NCBI GenBank assembly: GCA_030407085.1
Contig: CM059582.1
Span: 13,373,501-13,437,500 of the forward strand
DNA from: Trichopria drosophilae
Taxonomy: Eukaryota > Arthropoda > Insecta > Hymenoptera > Diapriidae
DNA: 64,000 bases
Reading direction: 5' to 3'
The translations under genes and the position numbers were made by a program. The notes beneath the pieces were generated by a model. It did not search any database. It was given only the letters and a program-made list of their open reading frames with translations, and had not been told where the DNA came from. This document shows, piece after piece, positions 46,401 through 56,781 of this stretch; positions within the stretch are counted from its first letter, which is position 1; the number at the start of each line of letters is the position of its first letter.

Positions 46401-49400
46401 GAATATTTTAAAAATGGGTCAAATTTAAAAGAAATTTTTTTCTTTTTTTTAATCTGAAACCAAATTTTATTATGTAATCTGTTTTGAGGGGGGTATTCGT
46501 AGTCTCTGATTACGAATCTGCATTCCATTTATACATTTTTAAAATAAAAAATATTGAAAACCAACAGGTTTTATATGATATTCAACAATTTATATTTTGA
46601 AATTCTGTAATCCTAATTCAGATTTGTAATTAGCGACCGCCAAACCACCCACTAATAGGGTTCATGTAAAGTTTTTCAAATATCTGAAACCCGAATTCTT
46701 ATTCGTAATCAACGACCCCAAAGCCCTGACCCAATTAATAGTATATAATTGATATGATTTTAGATGTACCTCACAATTCGCCACCACTCCATAAAAAAAA
46801 AGTGCATCTTCAAATGACAGGCTGTAATTGTTCAACTAATTCTAACCAACTACATCAGTCAAAAAGTAGTCTAGCGTGTGTACTATTACAGCATCAAGTC
46901 AAAGTTGGGAAAAATAGATTTTGTTTTGACAAAGTTTGGTGCAATAAAAGAACTCGTCCCAATATCCCCAATCTCCCCTACACATTGATATTGTACTGAT
47001 TTATTGTATACGGGTGATGTTTATGATGCATTCAAATAAATATTTCCCCCCTTCTGCTTTCTCTACAATGAGCTCAATTGACGTAATCTTGGGTGAAGGC
47101 GAATCCAAATATGATTTATAATTATAAATTGCAGCAAACATAAATATTATCTAACAAGTAATACTACCCAAGTGTCACTCGCCGATTTTTCTGAAATTTG
47201 ATATGTTTTGTAGTGTATGAAAAATTAAGAGATGCCTATTTTGTTTAATCGGCGGTAAAACGTGTTTAGGGAGTTTCATTATTCCATGGCGAATTAAAAT
47301 TCTTCATTCGAAATCCTTATTTTTATTATAAAATTAGAGTCTTGATTGTCGCGAATCACGTTCTTGTCTGCGACTGAGAATCTACCTGACATGCTTGGAG
47401 AAAAGCTTCGAGATGATAAATAACTCGAATAATTGATGTCCACTGCTTTAAGCAGTCCAAAAATAGACCAAATCTGACTTTTTTTATCAAATAAGAGCAT
47501 TCTAATTTTTTTTATATAATGGTAGTAACGTAGTCAGATTTCATTAAATGCCGGATCCGTGGCATGTCACATCAGAAAATTTATTACTGTTTTCCCACTT
47601 ATGTGTTCATGTGACAATGAAACAAAACTAAATTACTAGAGTACATAATATAATATGGTACAGGGACAGTTTCATTCTAAAATTCTTCGTCTAGATCTTC
47701 CAAAATACCGTTGAAACTTTGTCGTCAATTTTTCACAATATCGGTCAATTTTATTGCAGAGGATGCTTTCTCTTATTGAGTTATATTTTAGATCTCTCTT
47801 TAACTCGTATTGTTAAGTTTAAACTTTGTACGTCATCAAGCAAAACAAATTTAATGCAATATGTGAGAAGAGAAATAAAAAATAACATTTTTTCTCGCAG
47901 ATAGGTAACTGTTTAATGTAAGTATTAAATATGATTTATAAATTATTATTTATTTAATTCCTTTCTCGTTAAATTTCAAAAAAATATTAATTATTAAGTA
48001 TTGCACATGATTATTTATAAAATCCGCAATACAGGAAAAGGTGTAAGGTTAAATAACATATAAATACATAATCATTTAAGTTATGTAAATAAATAATTCA
48101 ATGAACATCATAATGATCATGTCTAATATTTTGTGTTTTTATTTGAATTATAAAACAAAACCATGCACGATGCGTCACTGTCATTAAAAAGTTTGGGCAT
48201 ATCGGTTTTGCTGGCATGAAATAATATAATAAAATTAAAATATTTACATATTTTTATATTAGGTGCTTTTATGTTTTACATTTAACAACTTATATAATAT
48301 TTTATCAGATAATATCTTTAAAATTTTCAAAATCAAAATTCTCCTGCAGACAAATCGTTTGGCATATTACTTAATTTATTAAGTAAGAAGGCAACACTTA
48401 CTAAACTTTAAAGTGAAATTAATTGTATTTTGGCAATAATACTGATTTAATTATACTTTTCCTCAGTAGTTCATTTTTCACATCAAATAGGAGCTTATAT
48501 TGAAGTATTTTAGAAGCCACATAATTTATCCGTTGAGCTTCATGATCTTCGATTAATATTTCTTTAGTAACTGAAAATGCATATTTCTCGGTTTTTCGCA
48601 TCTCGCTCATTTCGCTCGATAGGTAGTGAGACATCACAAACTCGAAAGTTCTCGAGCTTAAAAATACCTACAATTTTGAACCTTATTCGTTTCGATTTGA
48701 TAAAAATTGAGCCCAGGGGACATTTTTACCAATATTTTTGGACAAAAATTGATTTTTCTTTAAACCCCTTTTCAATTTTGTTTGTTTTTAGGTTCAAAAT
48801 ATTCCTACGGTGTCCAGGAACAATTTCACGCTAACAAAACCCATTTGCCCAAACTTTTTAATTAAAGTTATAAATCAAGCGTTTTCAAAATTATCGGTTC
48901 CTTGTCGGACATTGCTATATTAAAAATGTTAAAAGTTGAACTATTCCGCGAACAGTTGAGCCTTCCCTCTGCCATATTTATGAACCTTTGGGGTTCGCAT
49001 TTTTGAAAAGCAGAATGACGTGTTTTATTTTTGTTTGAAAATTTAATTCTGACAAAATGCATTCAGCCTTCTGGAGACTGCTTTCACGCGTATAGTGCAA
49101 CTCAGCATGTAGTTCTGCATAGCGAACACATTCATAATGATTGCAAATGACAGAAATATATTTAAAATTCTAAGATCGAATCGGCTTTATAATACCCCGA
49201 AATCAGATGGAAATTATTCCAGTTATTTGAGAATCATTTATATAAATGTTTTGTCCTGAAAATTTCAGAAACTTTTACATTTTTGGAAATTTCGTGTTAC
49301 AAATTATTTATATATGTAAACCCACCGAAAATTAAATCTCCTATTTTTATTAAATTTGGATATGTTATAAAAAAAGAAAATCCAAAAGATACGTATTTTA

Positions 49401-52400
49401 GCACCTGAAAATGCTCTCCCAAAATTAGGACGCAAATAGAAAAATGGCGATGTCTTTAAAGATAGTTGTAGTTAAGCGATTTTAATGATTTTTTGTAGGA
49501 AAGTATCTTTTAATAGAAAAAGAAAATCGACCTAGATATCCTTACTGAGGTATGAATATTAGGGGGGTGAACTACCCCCAAAAAATCATTTTGGGGTCTA
49601 TTTCACTCCTTAAGTGTTTCCGTTGCAAAAAAAAATACGTATCTCTTAATTTTTGACGTTTTTCAACATTTCCAAATTTTATAAAAATCAGAGATTTTCA
49701 CTTATGAAATTCATATCTTCAATGTTGAAAAATATGCCAAAATTTGGAAAATGAGAATAACAGTTTAATGTCTGATGATCGTTCCTGGAGGGCTGTAACC
49801 GAGTGAACTTTGTGGGGAATATGCAGAAGTAAATATATTGGCGATTATATCACGTGTAATTTTGATATTATGTTTAACGTTGCAACTCGGAATCGAAATA
49901 ATGTTTGAAATAAGTGATATTTCCGAATCGATCTAAAGTTATTGATAAAAACAAAGTTTATTGTTGATTATTTAGAAGTGCGCTTACAAAGGAAATTTCA
50001 TCAAAGAGCATTTAACATTCTACAACTTTATAGAATATATGTATAGTTCTTAAGTTCCTTTTTTGTTTATAAATGAAAAGAATAGGAAATTCACTGTTAA
50101 ATATAAAAATACACTCGGAACATTATTAATTAGAAAAACACTTCTGCCATCCTTTGATGATATTACTTTTTTAATTGAAGAAATCAAATAAACAATTATG
50201 TGCTTATTTATAAAACTTTTAATCCCACAACACTTTACAACTTAACAAACAACAATTATGTTTCAATCCAGCATGGCTTCTTGGTTTCAACTAGTGTATT
50301 AATTCCTATTTGGCTCTTTAAATTGTAACCTTTAAACACCGTCTGAAACCTAATATTTTGCCCTTACTTCTATAATTAATTATTTTAAAATTATATGACC
50401 ACACTATCAGAAAACTCATATTTATGCATACGGGAAAGCTCTAAAAGTTTAGCCTCTTAAAGTTATTTTCAGATATGTATCTTCATTTATAAAATGGCAG
50501 GAATTTAAGACTAATACGAAAAAAAATCATTGGGTGTTTTTTAACTAAACTCGATTTTTCGACTTTTTGGAGATTAATATTTCGTTTAGTATTTTGAAAT
50601 GTCCTAAGTAACATCTATCATTATTTACGCATCTAGGACTATGAAGAATCATCTACGAAAATTAATTTAAGCACAGCATTTCTGGTGTATTCAATTTTTG
50701 ACTATTAGTAAATAGGCATCCGGCGCACAAGTAGTAATACCCCGTTACAGTAAGACACATTCTCTTCTAATTCATTGCAGTAAAATCCAAAATAAGTGCA
50801 GCAATCGTTGTTTTAGTTTTTTTCCAGTCAAAGAATGTAGTAGGTACATCCAATATTTTAACTTTTCTCCTTATTTCTACCTAAGCTAGCGTTAAGAACG
50901 GTCGTCTTCTTTCTCCAAGTTTAATCGTAGGATTAATTTCATAGTGGGGAAACGAGTGAAAAGAAAACTTTTGAAATAGAAGAAGGAAAAATATTGAAAT
51001 AAAATACTCAAACGTAACATTTGAAAAAATTTGTTCACAGAAAAATATATTAAATTTTTAATTAAATTGAAAATAAAATAGATTTAATATAGAATAGATT
51101 GAAATAAATAAATATGATTAACATCATTATATTTTACAATATACAGATTAACTAATTTGCCAGCAGAATTATCGGGTGTCAATACGTGCGTAAAATATTT
51201 ATATTTAGATCATTGGATTTGAGTGCGTGTTATAAATAGAATTTGTCATTTTGTTATTACCCTCTTTCAAATTCAATGTCAGTTTTCTAGTCAGTTATCT
51301 GTCAATTAATGACATAAATATGTAAATAATATGCATAGAATAGTTGAAAGAAAATGAAAATAACGGCCAAGATTTTTCGAAATACAATGTTTTTGTTATC
51401 GTACCGTCCTATCTCACCAATTTAGTAGATACTAAAATAAGAGAAAGTATCATTAGGAAAATTATGTTAAAATTTACTTAAAAAACTTTAGATTCAGCTA
51501 CATTTAGTTATAAACTAATGTTTACTCGAATTCATGACATTCTTTTTGTATATTATTTGTCATTATGACATTGTTTAATTGTACTTTATATCTATGAAAA
51601 TTAATTAAGAAATAATTTCGATATTGATGTAATTCAAGAAGAATGAGAAGAATGAGAGAAAATTACCTCATATAACAATAAAAAAAAGTCGCAATGCAAG
51701 AAATTATAATGTGTTTATACAACAAAGAAAACGAAAACTAATTTCATAAAATTTAGTCACAGTCCTTCAAGTGATTTTTCCGGTCATTGCCATCAGCCAT
51801 TCATAATTAATTATATTCTGGAATTTAGATTTCCACGCACGTAAGAAATGGAATCTTTATTGATGAGTCAGGGAATGGGACAATAAAAGCTTTCTTGATC
51901 GTACGCACAGATTTATCATCTAGGGATAAGTCAAATCAGAAAAATGATCCGATAGTGAATTACGAAAAATTTACATATTGTCGATAATACAAACATTATC
52001 CTTATTAGATTTATTTTTTGAAAAATTAAATAATGTAATTTTATTTATTAATTACGTGGACTTTAAATATCTAGGTTGTGAAAAGAGGAGAAAAATAAAC
52101 GTATAAAAAGCTGAAAAGCGATATACTTATGTTAAAATGTTCTTCTCTCATCTCTTTGATTGAAATATTTAATTAGTCATATATTTATAAATTACCAAAT
52201 GCAATAAGTGTACATTTAAATTGATCTAAAATATTAAATTTTACCTTTTCTTTTCATCTATATATACAACTAGAAAATAGGACTTTATTCAGTGCTGACT
52301 GAATTTTTTTTAATGATTAATAAATCCATTAAAACAAAATGAATTAGTGCATCGACCATGCGATAGTAAATTTGTTAAGCAATTTAATATATCAATATTA

Positions 52401-55400
52401 AAATAGGAAAATTCCGAGGATAAGTGTTTTTACATTATATATGGTTCTACTGAAATTAGTCTAGGGTTGAATAATTTGTATTTCAACAATACAACACTCA
52501 CATACTTTTTAGAAATAATGATATTTTTAGAGGAATCATCCGGGATCTTTAACCCTAATCTGCACAAGTGTTTTTCGGCGTTCACTTTGATTGTTAGCAG
52601 TGTTCACAAAATGTAATATTTATCGACGATAATGCTCATATCTTATGTTTTAAAAGTCGCTCTATAGATTGCCGCCGAAATAATTTGCAAAAAAGAACAC
52701 CTAACCTCTATTCTTCAACGAAATTTAAGGAAAATACTGATCTTTCATTACTTTCATTTTCTTTCTCTATATTTTTTCTAGAGTATTTTTCTATCATTAC
52801 AAAATGTACTAAAAAAGCATTTTTGGTGTCTAAGGAATAAGACTATACGTAAAGAAATTACTTTTTTATTTGGGCGTTTTAAAATGACCGCGTACGAAAT
52901 CATTGCTCTAGATTTAGGAATTTCGGCATTTACAATTACTTTTAATATGGCTCTGTGGGATTTCAGGGTCAGCTGAATACGATCTCATTATAAAAAATAC
53001 AAAATTTAAGAAAGCGGATCCAATATTGCTTCTGAAGCAAAAATCATTGTTTCTTATTGAATAAAACAGAATGTACTCATTTTGGGTAGTCGGCCCGACC
53101 TCAATGTGTGGAGGAAGACGAAACCGAGAATTTTATTTTATTTTTTGTATTTATTTTTTGACTTTGGTATGATTTGTCATTCTTATTAGTGGTTCAAATA
53201 AAAGACAAAACGAAAGCGTGAAAGAGTTCACCCAAAGTGAAATTTCAGCGACGATCTTATTCTTTAGACAGCGAGAATACTTTTCTTATATATTTTGTAG
53301 AAAGAAAAATATTTCCCCTCCAAAAAATATAGAAGTACCGATAAATCAGTATTTTCCACATGTTTCTTTAAAAATAATAAAAAATATATTTTTTTTTTTT
53401 AAATAGAGGGTAAATAAAAAAAATAAATAAATAGAATTTAGATGGCATGTTTTCTAAATTGTTTCAGCCGGTATCAATAAAGTGACCTCCTTTTGAGAAT
53501 ACAGTTAACAATCGAAATGAACGTTGAAAATTACACTTAGGTCGAATAGAGTTAAGACATACCGAGTTATATTGTTATTGAAGTACACTTGAAAATAATG
53601 AAATGTTGTAGATTCGTTACATAAATATTGCATACAATATTAATTAAAATAATTAAATAATGAATTATTATTTTTTATAGTAATAAATTTATTTCAATAA
53701 TATTTGAGGCGTTGGGGTGCAAAACCTGCCAAGTCCATTTTATGCAGTTTTGAGAAAAACGCGGAAAACTGTTTGCCGCTAACATTGGAAAGATAGCAGA
53801 TTCTAAAGAATAAATTTTTTTTTTCATATACACAATCTCTAAACATTCAAAGAACTATATGTAATGTATGTTGATATGATTATCTCAGTTTTTTATTTTT
53901 TTTTGGAATTGGCAGGTTTTGCACCCCAACGCCTAATTTGTCTATCCATGGATTTTACCAATCAATTAACCAATTTATCCAATCGTATTTTTACTGCTTC
54001 AAAAAGATTGGAAATAAATGATAAACTACACAAAGAGAAGTATACTTGGCAATTAACAATATTTATTGTAAACTTTCCAACAAGTATTTTAAATCTCGAC
54101 ATAATTTCCCTTCGTATTTTATTATTATTTAAAGACAAATATTTGAAAAAAAAACATTGTACGGGTATGGGTCGAAAAACCGTCAAATCAAAAATCCGAC
54201 AGGTCAAAAAACAGACTGTCAAAAAAACGACAATCGAAAAGCCGACACATAAAAATTTGGTACATCGACAAGCGGACAGTCGTTTTTTTAAGTGTCAGTT
54301 TTGTGACTGTCGGATTTTTGACATGTCGTTACAATTAATTTGTTACTTATTCGCCCAACTATATCTTATAAATTAAGCCATTAAATAAGAATTGAAAATA
54401 ATAACAAGGTTCTTTTAGATAAAAAACCATTTCGAATATGAATATAACCACTCAACAAACAAGAATGGTTCATTTTGAAACTGAATCCGCGGTTTTCATT
54501 TTTTCGATCCCACCGAATAAAAAAATAATATTAAAAGACATTGTTTAATATTCTTCAATTGAAATACTCGTGTCATGTCCACTTTTTCGTATTTATAGGC
54601 ATTCAAAATTGCTTTATTTTTGTTAATATTACTTTTGGATAGCAGGGATTCGAAATTTCAAAATAAATTGCTTTGCAGAAGTTCAATTGTAAGATTTACA
54701 AAATAAATGAGTGTAATGTATCTCATGTCTACCGCAGCCGGTGTTTTTGATTTTGTAATGAAAATTTACATTTTTCACACGTCTACAAGATTTATGCAGT
54801 TTTTATAAAATTAAAAAGAGAAAATTCACGGCAAATACGCATAGAAACCATAGTAATTACAATTTACAGAAAAATTAGGTAAAAATACGTATTTTAACTC
54901 CTACTCACCAAGTGAGTTTGATTCGATTGTCGTCATATACGTATGATACTTTAAAGGTTAACAAAAAACAAGTAAAGTTAACTAACTTCTTAGCTCTTAA
55001 TAATGAATAGATGTAACGTGGGTCGGATCTTAATTTGCCTAATTTAATGCAGTATCCATAGGAAATTACCAAATAACAAAATTAGAGTATTTTCAATATA
55101 ACTAATGAATTAATAAAATTTTAAATTTCATCCCTGCAATAATACATCAAGTTTTTGTTAATTGAAAATAATACTATACTGCATTTCGGTTTCTTTCGAA
55201 CCCTCTTCAACTTCTGGTCTGTTTAAATGCTGTTCCTATAGGGAGGATAATCATTATGTGGCTACTGTTTCAGTTTATTTAGGGATAGATGTATAGATTG
55301 ATGAAAATTGCCGTTATTTTTGATAAAAATTACTAGTTTTTTTTCAATTTGTACTGTAAGGACAGTAGAAATTCTAGGAAGCGATTTTCAGGCTAAACCT

Positions 55401-56176
55401 AAGAAACCCGACCAGTCACAAAACAAACACTATAAAACCCCAACATTCAAAAACCAGACATTTAAAAAAACAGACATTCAAAAACCAGACCGCAATTATA
55501 ATCTGGGGGTCAAACTGATTTGACTTTCATGTGACCTACAAAATGATTCCCTTGCTCCAACATTTTTGACCTCGAAGTGACCTTCCAGTAAACCCGGCGA
55601 CCAGAGATCATTTTTTGGGTGGGCGTCAAAAACCCGACAAATCACAAAACGGACACTCTAAAACCCCCACATTCAAAAACCAGAATTTAAAACAACAGAC
55701 ATTCAAAAACCAGACATTTAAAAAAAACAGACATTCAAAATATGTGTGCATTTTGAAATGTATTGTTTTTGAAATGTCTGATTTTTTAATGTCTGTTGTG
55801 ATTTGTCGGGTTTTTGAAGTGCACGCGATTTTCACCAGAAATAATGACTATTTTCTTCTTTTGGAAGCCTATCCAGAAATAACCAATGGGGGTAAAAAAT
55901 GTCCAAGGAAGGTTTTCTCTGTCCATCTAAAGGTGATGGTAAATAGAGCTTTATGCGTATTTTTTTGTTTATCGTCCCATTTTGGAGGAAGGAGGGGAAT
56001 TGATTGTCTGATTTCTGATATTTTAGAATAATTACTTTCCAGATCTTGAAGTTTTGAATTTTTATAGCACCAAATCAATTTAGTAATTATTAAGGTAATG
56101 CATAATTGTTATTAAAAAAACAAACCTTTTCCATCGCCCGTACCGATTCTTCGTCCAGCTCGTCCCCGGCCTCCAT
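30765..56176 (-). CDS. Pde6: cGMP-specific 3',5'-cyclic phosphodiesterase with dual GAF and CAAX box, nine coding exons
   Basis: Hydrolyses cGMP to 5'-GMP, probably on membranes. Coding order is 56176-56126, 43508-43165, 43094-42864, 42765-42408, 42332-41940, 36616-36578, 32809-32154, 32075-31639 and 31411-30765. All eight introns are GT-AG with matching phases, giving 1,051 residues (the fly protein is about 1,130). GAF-A spans about 225-395 (NKTND block) and GAF-B about 420-610 (NKDNG block). The catalytic domain has HNWRH (H700), CHDLDH (H736, D737), TACD (D847) and the Q900/F903 purine clamp. The protein ends in CHFI, a CAAX prenylation box. The KTGKMEQF and [14 protein letters not shown] blocks and the CAAX match fly Pde6 rather than PDE11. 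Intron 1 (12.6 kb) and intron 5 (5.3 kb) are rich in transposons. Confidence 0.95.
31639..32075 (-). CDS. Pde6: Pde6 exon 8, metal-binding catalytic core
   Basis: Encodes [43 protein letters not shown] and [10 protein letters not shown], the invariant class I phosphodiesterase metal and active-site blocks. Donor GTGAGT. Confidence 0.97.
32154..32809 (-). CDS. Pde6: Pde6 exon 7, GAF-B and start of catalytic domain
   Basis: Encodes [49 protein letters not shown] and the [12 protein letters not shown] catalytic-domain start. Ends NYR split at donor GTATAT. Confidence 0.95.
32944..33490. mobile_element. CTCAACATTT word-array element in a Pde6 intron
   Basis: 33000-33110 and 33200-33425 repeat ACTCAACATTT and TTGAGTTT words in opposite orientations around a short CCTAA stretch. 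The outer ends (TTGGCCAAAATCAA, TTGGTGACCAA) pair only loosely, so the limits are approximate. Same word as 9365-10238. Confidence 0.5.
33491..36577. other. Pde6 intron 6 interior
   Basis: 34134 begins TTAACCCTTTAAGGCCCAGC, one terminus of the 11437-11953 piggyBac-like family without a matching far end. 34840-35000 repeats AAATATTTACTTGATT words. No gene seen. Confidence 0.5.
36578..36616 (-). CDS. Pde6: Pde6 microexon 6 (39 nt)
   Basis: 13 codons, [13 protein letters not shown], between a TTTTTTCAG acceptor and a GTAAGTA donor, phase 0 at both sides. It joins GEA of exon 5 to the [13 protein letters not shown] start of exon 7 and restores the EAS junction seen in fly Pde6. It lies in what would otherwise be a single 9.1-kb intron. 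Confidence 0.8.
36617..38629. other. Pde6 intron 5, 3' side
   Basis: AT-rich; no gene or defined element recognised. Confidence 0.4.
38630..38917. mobile_element. TIR element, array of ACGAAGAACCGGACATTT words
   Basis: Ends ATATCGATG and CATCGATAT, with GTACGAAGAACC just inside each. The interior carries about eight degenerate copies of CGACGAAGAACCGGACATTT or its complement. 288 bp, no coding sequence; within Pde6 intron 5. Confidence 0.7.
39892..41189 (-). mobile_element. Tc1/mariner DD37E transposon, complete ends
   Basis: Inverted ends ACATATGTCCACCAAACATT and ACATATGTCCACTAAACATT (complement of the right end), with TA on both sides (39890-39891, 41190-41191). The length of 1,298 bp is normal for the superfamily. 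It lies in Pde6 intron 5, opposite no exon. Confidence 0.9.
40012..41042 (-). pseudogene. Broken DD37E mariner transposase
   Basis: The minus strand from 41002 holds the paired helix-turn-helix DNA-binding region with the GRPPKLS hinge. A D appears in ILDDKSYF (about 40600). The second D is in [10 protein letters not shown] and the E in [12 protein letters not shown], with 37 residues between them, which is the DD37E spacing. These parts lie in different frames, and an early stop follows the apparent ATG near 41042, so the gene is dead. Confidence 0.88.
41190..41939. other. Pde6 intron 5, 5' side
   Basis: No gene or element recognised between the mariner copy and the exon 5 donor. Confidence 0.4.
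41940..42332 (-). CDS. Pde6: Pde6 exon 5, end of GAF-A and start of GAF-B
   Basis: Begins DPRFN, contains [13 protein letters not shown] and the [12 protein letters not shown] helix, then the [14 protein letters not shown] start of GAF-B. Ends in GEA, phase 0, at donor GTAAGC. Intron 4 is 75 bp. Confidence 0.95.
42408..42765 (-). CDS. Pde6: Pde6 exon 4, first half of GAF-A
   Basis: Encodes [32 protein letters not shown] and the [20 protein letters not shown] segment, and ends DAYK at donor GTATTA. Confidence 0.95.
42864..43094 (-). CDS. Pde6: Pde6 exon 3
   Basis: Encodes [20 protein letters not shown], the short helix common before GAF-A in PDE5/6/11 proteins, then a Ser/Arg-rich linker. 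The introns are 70 bp (43095-43164) and 98 bp (42766-42863). Confidence 0.93.
43165..43508 (-). CDS. Pde6: Pde6 exon 2
   Basis: The acceptor TTATAG precedes GTG (Val), so this exon cannot carry the initiator at its edge. It encodes a low-complexity, Ser/Thr/Glu-rich N-terminal region and ends in EKIGR split at donor GTACGT. Confidence 0.9.
43992..44711. mobile_element. Cluster of GGTGCACCTCAAAAACC elements, AAACAGACATTC words
   Basis: Two or three elements abut. Termini GGTGCACCTYAAAAACC occur at about 43992, 44151, 44552 and 44711. The arms are arrays of ACAGACATTCAAAAACCAG and the complementary TTTTGAATGTCTG words. The centre of the middle element (about 44280-44390) matches 55500-55590 inverted. 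Confidence 0.7.
45319..45629. mobile_element. MITE, CACGGAGAAAAAT ends, GCTAAATTTGC words
   Basis: CACGGAGAAAAATGAC and GTTATTTTTCTCCGTG with TA on both sides; 311 bp. The interior repeats GCTAAAATTT and CCGCTAAATTTGC words. No coding sequence. Confidence 0.8.
46100..46740. repeat. Degenerate array of the CAGCGACC dispersed unit
   Basis: Cores near 46140, 46262 and 46510 are in one orientation (CGCTGATTACGAATCTG type), and near 46623 and 46700 in the other, spaced roughly 120 or multiples. Confidence 0.6.
46985..53706. other. Pde6 intron 1, interior
   Basis: AT-rich. No exon with plausible splice sites and conserved protein was found, and no element with clear ends. Confidence 0.4.
53707..53935. 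mobile_element. MITE, AGGCGTTGGGGTGCAAAACC ends
   Basis: 26 or more perfect inverted bases at each end, with ATTTG at 53702-53706 and 53936-53940 as a likely 5-bp duplication. 229 bp with no coding sequence. Confidence 0.8.
54167..54330. repeat. Palindromic word array, CCGACAGTC type
   Basis: Repeats of AAAAACCGTCAAAT, CAGACTGTCAAAA and CGGACAGTCG in both orientations. The design resembles the AAACAGACATTC family but the words differ. Ends not defined. Confidence 0.5.
55393..55826. mobile_element. GGTGCACC-family element(s), AAACAGACATTC words
   Basis: 55393-55500 and 55618-55826 are arrays of ACATTCAAAAACCAGACATT words ending GTCGGGTTTTTGAAGTGCAC. 55500-55590 matches the centre of the 44151-44559 element inverted. 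Lies in Pde6 intron 1. Confidence 0.65.
56126..56176 (-). CDS. Pde6: Pde6 exon 1 coding part (17 codons)
   Basis: [17 protein letters not shown] followed by donor GTTTGT, phase 0. An in-frame TAG lies about 60 bases upstream of the ATG within the GC-richer leader, so this is the first usable start. The next acceptor (43509) is also phase 0. The exon is inferred from frame, splice sites and composition. Confidence 0.72.
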
Positions 56177-56360
56177 ATCATCTATTCCTGGGCCTCTGCG
56201 CCATCGAATCAAAGCATTCGATTGCTGCTGCTACTCCTCTTTCCGTCGCAAATCGAGAAAAGGGGAGCGGTTTGCTCTTAAATTTCACACACCCCCGCCT
56301 TGTCGTCGTCGCTCGTCGGTCGTTCTTCCTTTTCTCTCATTGTACAACCCCCGATTAATC
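56177..56360 (-). promoter_or_regulatory. Pde6: Inferred Pde6 5' UTR and proximal promoter
   Basis: CpG-richer than its surroundings, with a stop in frame upstream of the start codon. No TATA box recognised, and the start site cannot be placed by eye. Confidence 0.45.
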
Positions 56361-56781
56361 CTCCAGAGCTACCTTGTTAAAAAGACAAAAATTGTTCGTC
56401 GTTACGTAACATTCAATTGTGAAATAGCGAATCAAAGAGGTATTAAGTTTCAAAAATAGTTTTGTAACTAATATTTTACAAAATTTGTATTTTAGCGAGT
56501 TGCAGTGAAACAATTAATTGTTAGGCTGCAATACCTCATGTTAGTGATCCCACATACAAAATAAATACTGTGAGTAGACCAAATATGTTTATTACTATTC
56601 GTCAATAGTTTTATTCTTGATTTTCGATGAACACTCGACAACCGCGAATTATGTTTCAGACCAGTGATTTTCAATGGTTGTATGCTCAAATTTAGCCTTC
56701 TAACCATCAATTATAGCATTTTGTAATTTTAAACCATTCCACTTATTCCTAAACAGAATAAAATTCATTGTGTGTCATTAA

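Larger units (their letters stand above)
43557..46984. mobile_element. TIR element GTAGGGGAGAGTGGGG, host of several insertions
   Basis: GTAGGGGAGAGTGGGGGAT (43557) and the complement of ATCCCCAATCTCCCCTAC (right end) pair with one or two differences. Within lie the GGTGCACC array cluster, the CACGGAG MITE and a CAGCGACC-type array. No transposase seen. The outer limits rest only on about 20-bp ends. Confidence 0.5.

Noticed and set aside
47294..47500. Candidate Pde6 upstream exon on the minus strand
   Set aside because: No good acceptor/donor pair and no resemblance to the N terminus. The 56126-56176 exon fits phase and start better.
53864..54376. 170-codon plus-strand open frame
   Set aside because: It runs from the end of the AGGCGTTGGGG MITE into a palindromic word array; composition and overlap argue against a gene.
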